From NCBI GenBank assembly GCA_023548195.1, contig JAJHZJ010000061.1, forward strand, positions 2,582,771 through 2,646,770: 64,000 nt of DNA, given 5' to 3'. Source of the DNA: Bettongia penicillata ogilbyi. Lineage: Eukaryota; Chordata; Mammalia; Diprotodontia; Potoroidae. The position numbers and the translations under genes are program-made. Shown one piece after another: positions 12,395 through 24,520 of this stretch; position 1 is the stretch's first letter, and each line of letters begins with the position of its first letter. The notes under the pieces were generated by a model. The model was not told where the DNA came from. It searched no databases and saw nothing but the letters and a program-made list of their open reading frames with translations.

Positions 12395-12600
12395 CTCTCA
12401 CTTAATCCTCATAAAAATACTGGGAGGTGTTTATTGTTACTATTCCCATTTTACACAGGAGGAAAATGAGGCAGACAGAAGTTAAGTGATTTACCCAGGC
12501 TCATACAGCTATTAAGTATCTAAAGCCAAATATGAACAAGATGTGTTCTGACTCAGAGTCTAGCAATTTATCTATCCATTGGGTCACCCAGCTGCCTGAG
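12395..12600 (-). repeat. CORE-SINE
   Basis: Reverse-complement SINE words: 'CATTTTACACAGGAGGAAAA', 'GTTAAGTGATTTACCCAGGC', 'CATACAGCTATTAAGTATCT', ending 'CATTGGGTCACCCAGCTGCC', the head of the element. Confidence 0.8.
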
Positions 12601-12979
12601 CAGAACTTCAGTTAAAACCTTCTGATAAGCCAGACATAGCAGACACAGATTTTTTCCAAGTTGACTAGGTTAATTAAAAACTATCACTGTAGATCATTAT
12701 AAATTATCCATCTAATTTTTTCTTATGTTCAAATAATGCTTCATGGCAATCTATTTCCAAGCTACATACTCTACTATTACCAAAGGCATACATCTACCCA
12801 GTCTATTTTTAATAACAATAATCCAGCTGGTACATGTGTATTATTATAATTATATTATTAATAAATTAATGTTATTAATAATTTTAAACATTATTAAAAT
12901 GTTAAATATTATAATTAATAAATTAAAATAACTCAGAAACAACTAAGTTACTATCTCAAAAAGATTAAATTTCATTTGG

Positions 12980-13212
12980 AGCTGTTGTTGCTTAGTTGCT
13001 TTTAATCATGTCGGAATCTTCATGATCCCATGTGGGGTTTTCTCGGCAAAGACACTGGAGCGTTTGCCATCTCCTTCTGAAACTCACTTTATAGATAAGA
13101 AAGCTGAGGTAGACAGAGATAAGTGTCTTGTCCAGGGTCACACAACTATTAAGTATCTGAGACCTGATTTGAATTCAGCATTCTATCCACTGGACCACCT
13201 AGCTGGCCTCAT
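12980..13212 (-). repeat. SINE with RTE/BovB-like tail
   Basis: Reading plus: 'TTGTTGCTTAGTTGCTTTTA', 'ATGTCGGAATCTTCATGATC', 'TGGGGTTTTCTCGGCAAAGA', then the SINE body and head 'CTATCCACTGGACCACCTAG'. The 'agtcggacatgactgaa' type tail resembles the RTE/BovB 3' end, and the head is tRNA-like. Confidence 0.8.
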
Positions 13213-13894
13213 TTGGTACTAGCTACTTCAAAATACCAAGTAAAAGGTACTTTCCAAACAAGTGTTAAGGGAACATTAATCAGGTTAAGATTCAATTGAT
13301 GGAAAACTAAATGCTTTTATGCTCAGGAACCCATAATACTGTAACCCGCCATACCTGTATGTACGGTTTTTTTTTCCTTTGTAAAATTTATCTTTAGTCA
13401 AAAGCAATAAAATTTAAATTGATGTCTTACACATATATAACACCTAATCGTTCTCTCTAAAGTTTATCTTTGGTCAAAAGCAACAAAATCTAATAACGTT
13501 CGTCACCTTAACAAGTCTATTTGCTACTTAAGGAGAACTAGACTACGTACTTTTCCATGTGCTATGCCCCCTCCTTCACTCCCTAACCAAATCCTATCTA
13601 CTTTGAAGGCTCTATTCAAATTACAACTCTGTGAAGTCATTTTTGTTCATTTATTTTTTTTATTAAAAAAATATTTTATTTTTATTTTTAAGGTAAAACA
13701 AACATTTCCATAACACAGAATATTAAAAAGATGATTGCATATGAAACTGCAAATCTACTGTATACAACTTGGTATTCCTTGTGAAGTCTTTCCAGTCTTA
13801 GGCAGAAGTGATCCTCTCCTCATTGAAACTTTATAGATTAAATTTTTTTTCCTATACTCATTATTTTGTTGTTGTTTTATATTGTTAATTTTCA

Positions 13895-14118
13895 ATTATT
13901 GTTGTTCAGCCACTCAGTCTTTTCTGACTCTTTGTGACCTAATGAACCATACTGTCTATAGGGTTTTCTTAGCAAAGATACTGAAGTGGTTTGCCATTTC
14001 CTTCTACAGATGAAGAACCAAGACAAAGAGGATTAAGTGACTTGCCCAAGGTCACACAGTTAGTGTTGGAGGCTAAAATTGAACTCAGGTCCTCTTGAAT
14101 ACAGTTCTAGTACCTAGT
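13895..14118 (-). repeat. SINE with RTE/BovB-like tail
   Basis: 'TTGTTGTTCAGCCACTCAGT', 'GACTCTTTGTGACCTAATGA', 'GGGTTTTCTTAGCAAAGATA', 'GACTTGCCCAAGGTCACACA' occur in order. Same composite family as the copies at 13.0, 18.5, 57.4 and 60.2 kb. Confidence 0.8.
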
Positions 14119-14604
14119 TTTCAATTACGGAGTTGCAAATTATTTCCATAACACCTTCTACTACTTGAAAACTTTGTTTTGTTTTAAAGATTGGGGTGAA
14201 TTTTAGTATACGTGTTAATAGTTACATTAACATTTGTCTATGCTCTAACCAACTCTAAACATAATACTTTTCATTCTAAATCAGATACCTCCATTAGCAT
14301 CAGTTGCATTCTGGGAAGGGCTAACTCTAAGAAAAACAACTGACTCGTTGCAGTTAGTTCTCCAAGCCTCCAATGGTCTGTCTTCCCCTGTCCTTTTCCT
14401 TTTTTGCTCTCTAGTACTTAAATCCAAGCTAGATTTTTCTTTTCCTATTTTCAACTTTTTCTTAACAATTTCTTTTTAGAAGTTCTGTCTTGAATTCCAT
14501 ACTTGAATAACACTAAATACAATATGTGTTCACATAGACATATGTGTGTATAATTACTAAAAATGTGGAATAACAGGGCAGAAGGAGGGAATAAACATTC
14601 ATAT

Positions 14605-14850
14605 AGATTTTACTATGTGACATGCACTGTGCTAAGCTCTGTACAATCATTACCATGTGGCAACCTCATAACAATCCTTTAAGATAGGGGCTGTTATTAT
14701 CTTTATTTTACAGTTGTGAAAACTGAGGCAAACAGAAATTTAAGTGACTTGCCAAAGTTATAGGGCTAGTAAGTGTCTGAGGTCAAATTTGAACTCAGAT
14801 CCTCCTGTCTCTAGATTGAATGCTATATTCAATGTCCCACTAACTACCAA
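14605..14850 (-). repeat. MIR-like CORE-SINE
   Basis: 'TGTGACATGCACTGTGCTAA', 'CAATCCTTTAAGATAGGGGC', 'CAGTTGTGAAAACTGAGGCA', 'AAGTGACTTGCCAAAGTTAT' and 'GAACTCAGATCCTCCTGTCT' give a full-length reverse-complement element. Confidence 0.82.
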
Positions 14851-14859
14851 ATAGCATTT

Positions 14860-15915
14860 CAATTGATCTCTGAAAGACACAATTCAATTATGAATTAATC
14901 TGGTCATGTTGTTAGATGTTCCCCCGGAAATCCCAATTCCTCATTGTGGCCCTGAAGTTCCTTAGTGGTAAGTTCAGTTTCTGTTTTTGCTACTAATTTT
15001 GCTTTTCTTCTGCTACTAATATGGAAATATTTTACATTTTTACATGGAAATTTTACATGTAAAAAACATTTACATTTTTTTCTAAGTTTTGATTCATTTC
15101 ATCTGAGTTATCCATTTTGTTAGCTTATAATTGGGGAAAATAATTTCTAATAGTTTTATTTACTCTTAAGAATTTCTACCATTTTTCAATTAAAAAAACA
15201 AGTTTTCTCAAATAAGTAAAATGAGATATTTGTAAAAGCAATAGTCTCACATTTTATCAGCCCTATTTAAATGCTTTTTTCCTCACTTTCCCCTTCCCTC
15301 TCTTTTTTAAATAAAATTAGTTATAATGATTTTTACATAACATATCAGATAATTATTTCATTAATTTATCCATTTTTATTTATCCATTCAATGATTTTTT
15401 ACTTTCAATTTTATTAATCTCTTCTTTGAACTTCAGTATTCCTCAATTGATTTCAAGTTGGATGAGTTTTTATTTGTTGCATTTCTAGGTGAGTTTTTAA
15501 AATTGCACACCAAATTCATTCATTTTTTTCTTTCACTTTTGTTGATGAAAGCATATAGATACACATTTTCCCCTAAGTAAAATTTTAACTGTATTCTGAA
15601 ACTTTCAGTGTATTGTCTCACTGTTATCATTTTCTTTGAAAAACTTTTATATTGTTTCTATGATTTGTTCTCTCCATAAATTCTTTAGGATTAAGTTATT
15701 TTGTCTCTAGTTTAAATTTTTTTCTTCAAATGTTCTTTACTGAATAGAACTTTTACTATAGTATGTTCAATAAACAATATGTTTCGTATGTCAACGTTTT
15801 TGCATTTCTGTGAGGTGTTCATAAGCCATACCTGATCAGGTATTTATAAAGGAGAAGAGGGGGAAGGGAATAAGCATTTATATAGCACCTACAATGTGAC
15901 AGTTATTGTACTAAG
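14860..15915. other. Unassigned AT-rich DNA
   Basis: AT-rich, with weak hints of old L1 on the minus strand, but nothing I can place. No gene. Confidence 0.4.
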
Positions 15916-15919
15916 TTCT

Positions 15920-17789
15920 TACCTCCCCAATATTTATTAGTTTGTTTTCAGTTTTCAACATTCACTTCCATGTTTTAAATTTTTCCCCCCTTCTCCCCAC
16001 TCCCTCCCTAATAAGGCATCCAATCTTACAAAGACTCTACACATACATTCCTATTAAACACATTTTCACATTAGTCATGTTGCACAGACGAATTGTAAGA
16101 ATGGGAAAACTATGAGAAAAACAAAACATAATAAAAGAGAAAATAATCTGCTTCATTCTGTGTTCCAACTCCATAATTCTCTCTCTGGATATGGATGGCA
16201 ATGTGCATCATGAGTCCTTGGAAATGTTTTAGGGTCTTGCATTGCTGGGAAGGGCTAAGTCTATCAAAATCAGTCCTCACACACTGTGCTGTTACTATAC
16301 GTAATGTTCTCCTGGTGCGACTCACTTCATTCAGCATCAGTTCATCCATATTAGTCTTTCAGGTTTTTCTGAAGTCTGCCTGTTCGTCATTTCTTATAGC
16401 ACAACAGTACTTCATTACATTCATACAGTCACAACAAGCTGTGACTTGTTCAGCCATTCTCCAACTGATGAGCATTCCCTCAATTTCCAGTTCTTGGCCA
16501 CCACAAAAAGAACTGCTATAAATAGTTTTGTACATGTACTTTTGTACATGGGCTTTTCCCAATTTTTATGATCTCTTTGGCATATAGCTCTAGAATCAGG
16601 ATTGCAGGGGCAAGGCATATATACATTTTTATAGTCCTTTGGACATAGTTCCAAACTGTTCTTCAAAATGGTTGGATCAACTCACAGCTCCACCCACAAT
16701 GAATTAGCATTACAACTCTCCCCCACCTTCTCCAACATTTATCCATTTCCTGTTTTGCCATGTTAGCCAATCTGACAGATATGATGTGGGACCCCACAGA
16801 GTTGTTTTGATTTGCATCACTCTAATCACTAGTGACTTAGAGCATTTTATCATATGACTATAGATAGCTTTAATTTCTTCCTCTGAAAACCGCCTGTTCA
16901 TATCCTTTGACCATTTATCAACTGGAGAATGACTTGTATTACTGTAAATTTGTCTCAGTTTTCTACATATTTTAGAAATTAGGCCTTTATCACAGATACT
17001 AGTTGTAAAAATTCTTTCCCAGTTTTCTGTTTCCCTCCTAATCTAGGTTGCACTGGCTTTGTTTGTGCAAAAATGTTTCAATTAATAATAAAAATTATCC
17101 ATTTAGCATTTCATAATGTTCACTATCTCTTGTTTGGTCCTGAATTCCTCCACTCTCCATAAATCTGACAAATAAACTATTCTTTGTTCCCCTAGTTTGC
17201 TTGTTGCATCAGCCTTTATACCGAGATCATGTACCCATTTGGACCTTATTCTGGTATACAGTGTCAGGCATTAGTCTATGCTCAGTGTTCATCACACTGT
17301 TTTCCCAACAGTTTTTGTCAAACAGTGAATTCTTATCCCAGAAGCTGGGGTCCTTGGGTTTATCAAACAGTAGAGTGCTATAATCTTTGATTACTGTGTT
17401 TTGTATACCTAACTTATTCCATTGATCTACCCCTCTATTTCTCAGCCAGTAACAAGTGGTTTCAATGATTGCTGCTTTATAATACAATTTGAGATCCAGT
17501 ATGCCTAAACCACCTAAGTGTATCATCATATTATCTGCAAAGAGTAATAACTTCACTTCTTTGCCTATTCTAATTCCTTCAATTTCTTCTTCTTCTCTTA
17601 TTGCTTAAGTTAATATTTCTAGCACCATACTGAATAACAATAGCAATAATGGACATACCTGGTGAACTCTGATCTTATTGGAAACACATCTAACTTATCC
17701 CCATTTCATATAATGCTTGCAGATGGTTTTAAGTAGTTGGTATTTATGATTTTAAGGAAGGCTCCATGTATTCCTGTGCTTTCCAGTAT
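15920..17789 (-). mobile_element. L1 3' half with internal ORF2 deletion
   Basis: Minus-strand L1: 3' end near 15920 (reverse complement of the usual 'aaaacataaaa...' tail), 3' UTR, then ORF2. A minus frame at 17227-17556 contains GGLGILDLKLYYKAAIIET and YWLRNRGVDQWNKLG, the ORF2 segment after the reverse transcriptase core. Just upstream the same frame reads LLFADNMMIHL, part of the RT active-site region (FADDM, here FADNM). The residues normally between the two are missing. The copy is dead. Confidence 0.8.
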
Positions 17790-18003
17790 CTTTTGTACTA
17801 AGTGCTTTTTACGAGTATCAGCTCATTTGAGACTTACAATAACCCTTTAAGGTAGGTATTATTATCCCCATTTTATAGCTGAGTAAATTGAGGAAAATGG
17901 ACTTTATGTTTCTTGCCCAGGGTCACACAGCTGGTGTCTGGAGGGTAGATTTGAACTTAGGACTTCCTGACAGCAAGCCCAGCCTTCTATGTACGACACC
18001 CCA
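17790..18003 (-). repeat. MIR-like CORE-SINE
   Basis: 'TGTACTAAGTGCTTTTTACG', 'AATAACCCTTTAAGGTAGGT', 'CATTTTATAGCTGAGTAAAT', 'TGCCCAGGGTCACACAGCTG', 'GAACTTAGGACTTCCTGACA' in reverse-complement MIR order. Confidence 0.85.
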
Positions 18004-18482
18004 ACTATTTCTAAAGGTACCACGCTCAACTAAAATAATATTTGGACTCCTTTATGTTTTCATTTAGTAATTTTCTAGAGCTCTGTGAACTCTAATTTTT
18101 CTATTGTCCTTAATTTTCTGCTTTCCTTCTCATAAGACTATCAAAACAGAATAAACCATTCCCATCCCCTCTCTTCCTAACAACTTTCTGAAGGAGCTAT
18201 AAAAACCTTAAGGCTCTGAAAATCCATTTTGTACTTTTCAACCATTAGCATGTAAATAAACAATTCATCTTCATATGATCCATTTCAATTGATCAAATAC
18301 GTGTACCTTTCTCCTGCATTTCTACCTAGTTTTGGTCTTTTCACCAGGAATGTTTGGAAATCCTGTATTTCATGAAAAATACTCTCTGTCTCTCCCCCAT
18401 CCCCTGAAGAAACATACTCAGTTTTGCTGGAAAGAGTATTTTTGGTTTTAAGCTTCTGTCTTTTATCTTTTTTAAGAGCAGG

Positions 18483-18708
18483 TACAGGCTCAGTAGATTG
18501 CTGGACCTGGAGTCAGGAAGACTCATCTTCTTGAATTTAAATCTGGCCTCAGATACTTATTAACTGTGTGACCCTGGGCAAGTTACTTAACCCTGTTTGC
18601 CTCAGTTCCTAATCTGTAAAATGAGGAAAAAGAAAGAGCTAACCTAGTATTTTTACCGAGAAAACTTCAAATGAGGTCATGAAGAGTCACTTTTGTCTTT
18701 TGGACCTT
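18483..18708 (+). repeat. SINE with RTE/BovB-like tail
   Basis: 'GCTCAGTAGATTGCTGGACC', 'TGGAGTCAGGAAGACTCATC', 'TAACTGTGTGACCCTGGGCA', 'AATGAGGTCATGAAGAGTCA'. It is inserted within the minus-strand L1 ORF1, which flanks it on both sides. Confidence 0.82.
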
Positions 18709-20476
18709 TACATATCAACCTCTTCTCTCTTTAATTGTAGCAGCAATCAAGATCCTCACTGTATCTCCTTGGTATCTGAACCTTTCCTTTGACTTAGAAG
18801 ATTTAAATTTTGGCTCTGACATTCCTAGGACTTCTTTCAGTTTTTTTCTACTATTTTCATTTTGTCCTAAGATTGTAAAATAACTAGGCAATTTTCATTT
18901 ATAATTTCTTGAAATATGGTATCCAATGCAAGGGCAGTGAGAAGATTCACAAGCAGTACAATGGTGTTTAAATTACTTTTCCTTGTCCTACATTTCATGC
19001 TATTTATCAAACCTTTATACTATGCATTTTCTTCTCTTTTTTTCAGTCTTCTGATTTTGCTTTAGTATCTTCTCCTGGACTCATTTTCTATTTGCACCAT
19101 TCTAATTTTCAGGTGGTTCAATTCTTTTGTAAAGCTTATTACTCTCTGACCTACGGTATTAATTTTCCTTGCCATTTAAAAAATTTCCCTAGCTATTCCA
19201 TATTGTATGTCTTGTTTCATTCTTCTAGGTTTTCTTCTAGTCTTTATAATCAGGAATAGTAATTTCTCTGAGGCTTACTTTGACTCGTGTAGGATTTACT
19301 CTTGTCTTCTCAGTTCCAAATATTTCTTCATTGTATTACATGTTTTTATTTTTCTATTTCTTCATATCTCCAGCCTCAGTTTCTTGATTAGGGGCTTGTA
19401 TTTCAGTCACATCCTGCTTTCAGTCACAACCTGCTTCCACACTTCTGGATAATGTAATTTGATCTTGCTTGATCCTGAGTTCACTGTGTAATTTCAGGCT
19501 CCGCCTTCTTCAAAAATTATCTAGTACTGCCTCTTGCTATCATCTAAGCCTAGGCTGCCTAAGTAATGGGCTGAAAAAATGCTATCTATCTGCCAGATCA
19601 ACCTGGGAATCCTTCATAGAGATTAGCAGACATTTATGAAAGTATCAAGAGGAAAAGGTGGTTCAAGCAGCAAAGAGAATGACAGAATTTTATTTGTGAT
19701 TACAGAAGAAGTCATAGGCAAAACAACATAAAGCAAGAGACTACTTTAAGAGCTTCAACTGCAGTTGAGAAAGATGAGGATGGCACTGAAGCCATAAAGT
19801 CCCACAGCTAGGCATGTAGTCTGTTTATTTTTGGTTGACCACAGCCTGGCAATCTTTATTCTGAAATGCACAACTTTTTACATATCTCTCATAAAACACT
19901 ATTTGCATTTGCTATAGCATCAAAGAGGCTCCTTCTACTGGTTTTTGTTTAACTCTCTGCAGAGGTGTTGGGGTTATCACAAGTGGCAAACAAGTACAAT
20001 TAAACAAAGATGACTTACGGCAGGTTAATGTATAATTTCCAGATTAAAAAAAAAAAGTGTTTTGTTCAGAAGAAAATTTAAGCAAGCACTGTCTTCCCAC
20101 AAAGTACTTTTAAGTATTCCACAACCTGAATGTTAATATTCTGTAAATTTTAATTCTATAAATGCACTTTAATAAAGTTCCGTTTAACTGGCCCTGTCTC
20201 ATAGATATGGATGAGGAGCCTGAGTCCTCCCTCTAGGTGCTGGTTTGGCTGTATCTCTGGCTGTGAGACTGGGCTGATTTGTATTTTATCTTCTACCCAC
20301 CCAACTTTAAAGTCTTCTGCAAGAGCTGGCTTTCTTTTTGTACAGTCCTAAAGTACAAGGAGGGAGTTATAGCTGATTTTTTGGTCTTTTTTTTATCATT
20401 GTTCTTTCTGGCACATGGTTAGAGTCTCAATGGGGTGTCTGTCAGGGAACTAGGCTCCTCTAGATCTTAACATTCT

Positions 20477-20484
20477 GCCATCTT
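20477..20484 (-). promoter_or_regulatory. YY1-type motif at an L1 5' end
   Basis: AAGATGGC on the minus strand at the 5' edge of the old L1. The motif matches the YY1 site that positions L1 transcription in mammals; here it is a relic. Confidence 0.4.
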
Positions 20485-20699
20485 CCTATACCTTCTACTA
20501 CTTTGGCACCAGAGGTTGTGCTTCCTTATGTCTTATCTATCATTCATACAAGGCCCTAAAGTGACAGTACCACTAACTTCAGAGGGAAGCAAACATGCAT
20601 AGCATACAGGTAGAGAAAGCAAAAACTGAGACTGACTACTGAGGAACTTAAGAATACATAAGGTATTAATAATTATAATAATAATTGTCATAATACACA

Positions 20700-21572
20700 C
20701 AGGTGGTCAGACTGCTAACCTGAAGCTCTTTGTAGCCATCTGATAAATTCAAATCTTCAGGACCAGATAAACTATATTGTTAGATACTAAAAGAACAGTT
20801 AGAGACAATGACTAATGTAGTGTTAGTAATATTCGAAAGATCATGGAAAAATGGGAATAGTATAACAATGCTGTATAAGGAGAAATGACCTGATTTTCAA
20901 AAAAGAGAATAGCATGACCAGTGAGCTCGATTTAAGCCCCAGAAAAATTTTAGCAAATCATTAAAGAAATGATTGATAAAGATCCAAAAAGGAAAAGAGT
21001 GATTACAAAGAACAAGCATGATTTCATTAAGAACAGTTCATATCAGATTAATATTATTTTATTTTTTGAGAGGTTACTAAACTGGTAGCTGAGGGGACTA
21101 CTGTAAACACAATTTATCTAGATTTTGGTAAAGTTTTTGATAGAGTATTTTATATAATGTGGGCCAGATAATGACTTAGATAGATTGAGAATCCATTGGA
21201 TGACTATACTCAAAAATTCTAGAGAACTTTTCTAGAGAAGATAGAGCACTGAGGTAATTTTCATAATATAGATGTCAACAAGAAAAAATGTAAAGTTTAA
21301 ATACTCTTGGGTACAAAAAAAATCAACTTCACAAGAACAAGATGAGGGAGTAATAGTAATACAGCAATTGTTCTGAAAAAGATCTGGGAATTTTAGTGGA
21401 TATTATGCTCCATGATAGATGTTGAAGAGGACACAAAAGTTAATGTGGTTTTGGGTTGCATTAAGAGATATGGGGGAAGTGATCATTTCATTGTAGTCTG
21501 TCTGCCCCTATCAGACTTGGAGTACTGTGTTCAGTGGAATATGGTTTTCAGATCTGCATGCCACTTAAGAAC
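20700..21572 (+). repeat. CR1/L3-like LINE fossil, left part
   Basis: 'ATCTAGATTTTGGTAAAGTT' with 'TTTTGATAGAG' reads as the CR1 reverse-transcriptase phrase DFGKVFDR (consensus DFSKAFDTV). Later 'GGTTTTGGGTTGCATTAAGA', 'GACTTGGAGTACTGTGTTCA' match the CR1 3' coding region. It breaks at about 21578, where the HAL1-like element begins, and resumes at 24521. Numerous stops. Confidence 0.7.
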
Positions 21573-21592
21573 ACTGATGGGGGGGCGGGGCC

Positions 21593-21600
21593 AAGATGGC
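21593..21600 (+). promoter_or_regulatory. YY1-type motif in HAL1 copy 1
   Basis: AAGATGGC 15 bases from the inferred 5' end, the location of the YY1 site in mammalian L1 promoters. Function is inferred from position and motif only. Confidence 0.45.
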
Positions 21601-22393
21601 AGAGTAGAAAGACATACATATACTAGCTCTTCCCAGACAGCCCATAAAATATCTGTAAAGAAAGCCTCTCAACAAATTCTAGAGCAGCAGACGTAGAGAA
21701 CAACAAAGTGGAGGAGATGTCCAGCCCAGGGTGAACTGAAAGGCCGATGGGAAACGTCTATTGCACAGGATTTGGAGTGGAGCCTAGCCCAGCGTTGGCC
21801 ATGCGGCACAGCTCTGGGAGGAGGACACTAGCTGGGAGGATGACACAAGCAGGCTTTGGGGGTGGAATCCCCAGTTACAGTAGCAGGGGTTCCCAGATCC
21901 CTCAACCCACAGGCGCCAAAGGTCAGTGACAGGGTTTTTTCAGCTGGCCAAGAAGTGCGAAGGGTCTTCCCAAAGCTCCAGCCTCAGAGAACACATCAGG
22001 CAGGAGGCAGCAGTTGCCACAGCAGCCCCTACAGCAGTCCACATCCATTGTTGGATTGTAAAAACCCTGGGGGCACTGAGCAGCTGATTCTTACCTCAGC
22101 CCTGTGTAGAGGTGCTACAGCAGCTGATCTTTATCTCACAATGAATGCTGGCTCTGCACCCTCAGCTTATCTGAATCTCAGCCCCCAGTGCTGGCTTGGT
22201 GGAATTGGAGGCAAGATGGAACTGGAGGTAAGGTGGTTGTGAAGAGGAAACTCTACTAAGGTTCTGGGCACAAAAATCTCTTCTTGCTCCCAGACCAGTG
22301 TACATGCTTGACTGTGCCACCTTGGAGGAATTGAGATCTTACAGATACCCACAGTATACCCTATTCTTGACAAAGGACACAAAAGTCAAGTAA

Positions 22394-23520
22394 ATGGTTG
22401 GGAAAATGCCCAAAAAAGGAAAAAAAAATAAGACTATAGAAGTTTACTTGCTTGGTGAACAGATATCTTCTCCCATCCTTTCTGATGAGTTAGAACAATG
22501 CTTACCATCAGGGAAAGACATAAAAGTCAAGGCTTCTGTATCCTCAACTGTCAAAATAAATATTCAATGGTCTCAGGCCATGGAAGAGATCAAAAAGGAT
22601 TTTGAAAATCAAGTAAGAGAGGTGGAGGAAAAATTGGGAAGAGAAATGACAGAGATACAAAAAAAATCATGAAAAGGGAGTCAACAACCTGCTAAAGGAG
22701 ACCCAAAAAAATGTTGAAGAAAATAACACCTTTAAAAATAGGCTAACTCAATTGGCAAAAGAGGTTCAAGAAGCCAGTGAGGAGAAGAATGCTTTAAAAA
22801 GCAGAATTAGCCAAATGAAAAAGGAAGTTCAAAAGCTCACTGAAGAAAATAGTTCTTTAAAAATTAGAATGGAACAGATGGAGGCTAATGACTTTATGAG
22901 AAACCAAGAAAACACAAAATAAAACCAAAAGAATGAAAAAATGGAAGCGAATGTGAAATATCTCATTGGAAAAACAACTGACCTGGAAAATAGATCCAGG
23001 AGAGACAATTTAAAAATTATGGGGACTACCTGAAATCCATGATCAAAAAAAGAGCCTAGACATCATCTTTCATGAAATTATCAAGGAAAACTGCCCTGAT
23101 ATTCTAGAACCAGGAGGCAAAATAAATACTGAAAAAATCCACCAAACACCTCCTGAAAGAGATCCAAAAAGAGAAACTCCTAGGAACATTGTGGCCAAAT
23201 TTCAGATTTCCCAAGTCAAGGAGAAAATATTGCAAGCAGTTAGAAAGAAACAATTTGAGTACTTTGGAAATACAACCAGGATAACCCAAGATCTAGCAGC
23301 TTCTACATTAAGGGATAGAAGGGCGTGGAATATGATATTTCAGAAATCAAAGGAACTAGGACTAAAACCAAGAATCACCTCCCCAGCAAAACTGAGTATA
23401 ATACTTTAGGGGAAAAAGCTGTCTTTCAATGAAACAGAGGACTTTCAAGCATTCTTCATGAAAAGACCAGAGCTGAAAAGAAAATTTGACTTTCAAACAC
23501 AAGAATCAAGAAAAGCATGA
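22394..23520 (+). pseudogene. L1/HAL1 ORF1 (RNA-binding coiled-coil protein), broken
   Basis: ORF1p is the nucleic-acid-binding, trimeric coiled-coil chaperone of L1. From 22394 the frame reads MVGKMPKKGKKNKTIEVYLL, then a heptad-rich acidic/basic helix (MEEIKKDFENQVREVEEKLG), and stops at 22672 where an A-run has shifted the frame. Other frames recover KIRLTQL-type coiled coil, and at 23191-23409 MAKFQISQVKEKILQAVRKK, the C-terminal RNA-binding region, then RITSPAKLSIIL. The C-terminal end (FQAFFMKRPELKRKFDFQTQ) is near 23450-23510. At least three frameshifts or stops make it non-coding now. Confidence 0.8.
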
Positions 23521-24431
23521 AAAGGTAAACAGGAAAGAGAATTCATAAGGAACTTACTAAAGTTGAACTATTTACATTCCTACATGGAAAGACAGTATTT
23601 GTAATTCTTGAAACTTTTTTCATTATCTGGGTAGTTGGTGGGATTGCATACACATACACATACACACAAACACACACACACACACAGAAAGAGAGACAGA
23701 GAGCACAGGGTGAGTTGAATAGGATGGGATCATATCTAAAAAAATGAAATTAAGGGGTGAGAGAGGAATATATTGGGAGGAGAAAGGGAGAAATGGAATG
23801 GGGCAAATTATCTCTCATAAAAGAGGCAAGTAAAAGACTTTTCCATGGAGGGAAAAAGTGGGGAGGTGAGAGAGAAAACATGAAGCTTACTCTTATCACA
23901 TTCAACTCAAGGAAGCAATGAAATGCACACTCATTTTGGTATGAAAACCTATTTTACAATACAGGAAAGTGGAGAAGGGGATAAGCAGGGTGGGAGAGAT
24001 GATGGAAGAGAAGGCAATGGGAGGAGGGAGCAATTAGAAGTCAACACTCTTGGAGAGGGACAAGGTCAAAAGTGAGAATAGAAGAAATGGGGGGCAGGAT
24101 AGGATGGAAGGAAATATAGTTAGTCTTACACAACATGACTATTATGGAAGTCATTTGCAAAACTACACATGTATGGCCTATATTGAATTGATGCCTTCCC
24201 AATCGGGATGGGTCGGGAGGGAAGAAGGAAGAGAAGCTGGAAATCAAAGTTTTGGGAACAACTGTTGAGGACTGTTCTTGCATACAACTGGGAAATAAGA
24301 AGTACAGGTAATGGGGTATAGAAATTTAGCTTGCCCTACAGGACAAAAGATAAGATGGGGATAAGGGAAAGGAGGAATGTTAGAAGGGAGGAGTGATTGG
24401 TGATAGGGGTAATTAGAATGCTTGGAGTTTT

Positions 24432-24458
24432 GGGGTGGGGGGGAGGGGAGAGATGGGG
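24432..24458 (+). other. G-quadruplex-prone tract in HAL1 3' UTR
   Basis: Four G-runs of 4, 7, 4 and 4 bases separated by loops of 1, 1 and 6 bases, about 60 bases before the poly(A). It fits the G4 pattern of four runs of at least three G with loops up to seven. G-rich 3' UTR tracts are a known L1 feature. Confidence 0.7.
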
Positions 24459-24520
24459 AGAAAATTTGGAACTCAAAATTTTATGGAAATGAATGTTGAA
24501 AACTGAAATTAAAAAAAAAA

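Larger units (their letters stand above)
18310..20490 (-). mobile_element. Old L1 ORF1 and 5' UTR remnant
   Basis: On the minus strand 18341-18482 reads LKPKILFPAKLSMFLQG, the C-terminal ORF1 signature (consensus like KPRITYPAKLS). Further right is degenerate coiled-coil region text ('ATTCTAATTTTCAGGTGGTT' = reverse of 'aacc..gaaaattagaat'). The right end, at 20477-20484, is GCCATCTT, the reverse of AAGATGGC found at L1 5' ends. A SINE interrupts it at 18483-18705. 19540-20200 does not resemble L1 clearly and may be another insertion. Together with 15920-17789 this may be one scrambled L1. Confidence 0.6.
21579..24520 (+). mobile_element. HAL1-like (ORF1-only) L1 derivative, copy 1
   Basis: Full-length element of about 2.94 kb. 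It starts in a G-run with GCCAAGATGGCAGAGTAGAA (5' UTR), followed by a GC-richer leader, an ORF1 remnant (about 22394-23520), then directly a 3' UTR with (CA)n (about 23649-23687), a G-rich tract and a poly(A). No ORF2 exists between ORF1 and the 3' UTR. That layout is the definition of HAL1 ('half-L1') elements, described from marsupials among others. ACTGAT flanks both ends (21573-21578 and 24521-24526), and the interrupted CR1 text becomes continuous when the element is removed. Confidence 0.8.

Noticed and set aside
12179..12485. Overlapping frames on both strands (Ile/Pro/Leu-rich and Gly/Asn-rich)
   Set aside because: Produced by the trinucleotide-rich patch at 12262-12338.
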